From an uncultured Spirochaetaceae bacterium (GTDB lineage: Bacteria > Spirochaetota > Spirochaetia > Sphaerochaetales > Sphaerochaetaceae): a stretch of DNA of 44,303 nucleotides. Position numbers and translations under genes: made by a program. Under the pieces are notes generated by a model that worked only from the letters and a program-made list of their open reading frames with translations, made no database searches and was not told where the DNA came from. The DNA lies in the NCBI GenBank assembly GCA_944389975.1, contig CALXOH010000004.1, positions 1 through 44,303 on the forward strand, written 5' to 3'. Position 1 is the first letter of the stretch, and each line of letters starts with the position of its first letter. Positions 42,567-44,303 of this stretch are shown piece by piece.

Positions 42567-42778
42567 TGACTTTCTTCAGTCATTACCAGACTCTTCAATT
42601 CAAAAAGAAAGTCAAGGGAGAGGCTTACGTCAGGCCTACCCCCCGCGCAATATCATCATCGTGTTCGAGCGCTCTATACTTCTATGGCGATATCGATCCG
42701 GATTCAATCGACGACACAGTGGAGGGAATCTGGGAGGAGGTTGATGGAAAATGGAAAAGGATATACGCATCAAGCTGA
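42566..42778 (+). CDS. DUF3343 (putative Se/S carrier-like) protein
   Basis: A 70-residue protein matching DUF3343: MTFFSHYQTLQFKKKVKG, then RPTPRAISSSCSSALYF, where the family's conserved Cys follows a PTPR segment. A role as a selenium or sulfur carrier has been proposed from its constant company with selD. An upstream in-frame ATG at 42542 exists, but TGATG coupling to the previous stop at 42566 gives the standard N-terminus. Overlaps the selD start (42751) by 28 bases. Confidence 0.85.
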   Translation: MTFFSHYQTLQFKKKVKGEAYVRPTPRAISSSCSSALYFYGDIDPDSIDDTVEGIWEEVDGKWKRIYASS

Positions 42779-43785
42779 AGGACATGGTTCACTCATCGGG
42801 ATGCAATGCAAAGCTCCCCCCGGGGGATCTGAGGGCGGTACTTGAGAACATCCCCCACTACAGTGACGAGAAACTCATCGGAGGATATGAGAAGAACGAT
42901 GATGCGCTGGTGTACGACCTCGGGGATGGAAGCGTGCTTTTGGAGACAGTCGACTTCTTTCCCCCGATGGTTGACGACGGATATACGTTCGGTGAGATCG
43001 CTGCGGCAAATGCGATATCAGACATATACGCAATGGGCGCAGAGCCGATGGTTGCAATGTCTTTGATGTGCTTCCCCTCATGCCTGCCTTTATCAGTGAT
43101 GGAAGAGATAATGCGCGGTGCGATCGAAAAAGCAAAGGAAGCTGGCATAAGGATCGCGGGAGGACATACGATCTCAGACAGGGAACCGAAGTTCGGGCTA
43201 TCTGTCACGGCACGGATTGAAAAAGAGAAGGTATGGACCAATGGCGGATGCGAGGAAAATGACGCTTTGGTCCTTACGAAGAAACTCGGAGTCGGCGTGC
43301 TGATGACATCTTTCAAAGCAGGGGAAGCTGGAGAAGAGGATGTTGGGAAAGCGATCGGATCCATGCGTACGCTGAATAAGAAAGCGATGGAGAGTGCAAG
43401 GGATTTAAACGTACATGCCGCAACCGACGTCACCGGATTTTCCCTCCTCGGACATTCTTCGGAGATGGCGGAGGCATCAGGAAAGAGCATCGTGATCGAT
43501 TCATCAGCTCTCCAATTCATTGATGGCGCATACGAGCTTGCATCAGAAGGCTTTCTCCCGGAGGGAAGGTACACGAACGAAGACTACATTGGGGAAAAGG
43601 TTTCTTTTTCAGAGAACATTCCACTACCTTTGAAAGATCTTCTCTTCTCCCCGGAGACATCAGGAGGGCTGTTGTTATCGCTTTCAGAGAGCGATGCGAA
43701 GAAGTATATTGAAAGGATGGAAGGAAAAGCGTTCATCATCGGAAAAGTTGTCGGGAAAATGGAAAAGGACATACTCGTCATCTGA
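42751..43785 (+). CDS. selD: Selenide, water dikinase (selenophosphate synthetase)
   Basis: Makes selenophosphate from selenide and ATP. The 344-residue protein has the N-terminal catalytic loop SSGCNAKLPPGDL with Cys near 18 and the essential Lys near 21, an ATP/Mg block VYDLGDGSVLLETVDFFPPMVDD, GGHTISDREPKFGLSVT near 143, and TDVTGFSLLGHSSEMAEAS near 230. The catalytic residue is Cys (TGC), not selenocysteine. GGAGG is ten bases before the ATG. Last gene of the selenium operon. No selA, selB, selC or ybbB gene is in the window, so selenophosphate use is open; neighbours point to the orphan-selD labile cofactor trait. Confidence 0.95.
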   Translation: MEKDIRIKLKDMVHSSGCNAKLPPGDLRAVLENIPHYSDEKLIGGYEKNDDALVYDLGDGSVLLETVDFFPPMVDDGYTFGEIAAANAISDIYAMGAEPMVAMSLMCFPSCLPLSVMEEIMRGAIEKAKEAGIRIAGGHTISDREPKFGLSVTARIEKEKVWTNGGCEENDALVLTKKLGVGVLMTSFKAGEAGEEDVGKAIGSMRTLNKKAMESARDLNVHAATDVTGFSLLGHSSEMAEASGKSIVIDSSALQFIDGAYELASEGFLPEGRYTNEDYIGEKVSFSENIPLPLKDLLFSPETSGGLLLSLSESDAKKYIERMEGKAFIIGKVVGKMEKDILVI

Positions 43786-43845
43786 TGACAACAATCCTTT
43801 CATTCAGCCTTATCTCCATATATATCCATGACTTATTGTATCGTA

Positions 43846-44303
43846 TTACCCTGAAAATCTGTTTTTTATCGACAGGACCTCATCAAGTGGAACATGGAAA
43901 TTTCTAGATATCTCCTCAGGGGAAAGCAACTCGTTTCTTAAAAGTATTTCCATACTTTTCTCAACTCCCTTCTCCATTCCTTGGGCTATACCTTTCTCCA
44001 TTCCTTGGGCTATCCCTTGTTCCCTGCCCTTGGCAATTCCCCTCTCCATCCACATCTGGCTGTCTCTCTTGTACCTTCTCTCCATCTCCTTGCTCTCCTT
44101 GATCGATTTCATTATATCACCCAGTACCTCACTCTCCATACTCTCCCCGTCGGAGGTCTTCATGTCGTGGATTATATCGCTGATTGTACACTCACCCTCG
44201 AATGAGAGGTTCACCTCGTACCGCACCACCGACGCATCCGTGACGAACCCCTCCTCGTCCGTGAACCTCGAGATGTATAATGGCCTTCCCCTCCCGTACG
44301 GGT
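43846..44303 (-). CDS. Rpn-family nuclease / transposase-like protein, C-terminal fragment (5' end off window)
   Basis: Second, inverted copy of the family seen at the left end; the reading frame is open to the window edge. It shares the first 127 bases exactly, then a few point changes up to about 280 bases, after which the Gly-rich tail differs in unit number (about eight residues shorter) and the terminal helix diverges (SPEEISRNFHVPLDEV). The N-terminal nuclease domain is outside the window. Follows selD convergently after 60 bases with no clear terminator. Confidence 0.72.
   Translation of the reverse strand, partial: PYGRGRPLYISRFTDEEGFVTDASVVRYEVNLSFEGECTISDIIHDMKTSDGESMESEVLGDIMKSIKESKEMERRYKRDSQMWMERGIAKGREQGIAQGMEKGIAQGMEKGVEKSMEILLRNELLSPEEISRNFHVPLDEVLSIKNRFSG
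44177..44303 (-). repeat. Terminal exact inverted repeat, right copy
   Basis: Exact reverse complement of positions 1-127; coding sequence of the right Rpn-family copy. Confidence 0.95.

Noticed and set aside
1-44303. Composite transposon or integrative element bounded by terminal inverted repeats
   Set aside because: The repeats are internal coding sequence of a multicopy gene, there is no transposase, integrase or attachment site inside, and the cargo is housekeeping and transport genes.

Overview
The window looks like one metagenome-type contig from an anaerobic bacterium, most likely a gut-type spirochaete (Sphaerochaeta/Treponema-like). This is an inference. It rests on solute-binding proteins whose signal peptides end in 'LFAGG' or 'FLFAGA', a density of ABC uptake operons, a PnrA/BMP-type nucleoside system, and Rpn-family nuclease genes with Gly-Gln/Glu-rich tails. 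No rRNA, tRNA, CRISPR array, prophage or complete insertion sequence was recognised. Both ends lie inside the same multicopy Rpn-family gene in opposite orientation. The outermost 127 bases of each end are exact reverse complements, so the boundaries are probably assembly breaks in a repeat.

Left third (about 0.8-15.7 kb): a MATE exporter; the oxidative arm of the TCA cycle (gltA on the plus strand, converging on an acn-icd pair on the minus strand) whose isocitrate dehydrogenase carries NAD-type cofactor residues; a short CstA-type pyruvate/peptide carrier; uridine phosphorylase overlapping a Gp37/Gp68-like (DUF5131) gene; a two-gene polar amino-acid ABC system in which the substrate-binding domain is circularly permuted and fused to the permease and the ATPase carries an RsbW-like tail; a DUF4143 ATPase preceded by imperfect 21-23-bp repeats; a Cys glutathione peroxidase; and the collapsed relic of a second DUF4143-type ATPase.

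Middle third (15.9-29 kb): a Zn/Cd-type P1B ATPase with a small HMA metal-binding protein; a divergent TetR-DUF362 pair; a class I aminotransferase; a LarA-type racemase; a binding protein-permease-ATPase amino-acid ABC operon preceded by two ARG-box-like palindromes; and a MarR-controlled heterodimeric multidrug ABC exporter with one degenerate ATP site.

Right third (29-44 kb): a complete branched-chain amino-acid LivKHMGF-type operon; a complete BMP/PnrA-type nucleoside ABC operon with a consensus promoter; a minus-strand group of a selenium-associated cysteine desulfurase-like enzyme, a metallophosphatase and uracil-DNA glycosylase; and, divergent from it, a selenium-trait operon (YedE-like transporter, TusA/YedF-like carrier, DUF3343 protein, SelD).

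Metabolically the window suggests an amino-acid and nucleoside scavenger that makes 2-oxoglutarate through citrate and isocitrate and uses selenophosphate, perhaps for the labile selenium cofactor of molybdenum hydroxylases, although no such hydroxylase is present here. The least ordinary items are the permuted binding protein-permease with its RsbW-tailed ATPase, the repeat-preceded DUF4143 gene beside a DUF4143 relic, and the Udp-DUF5131 pair.
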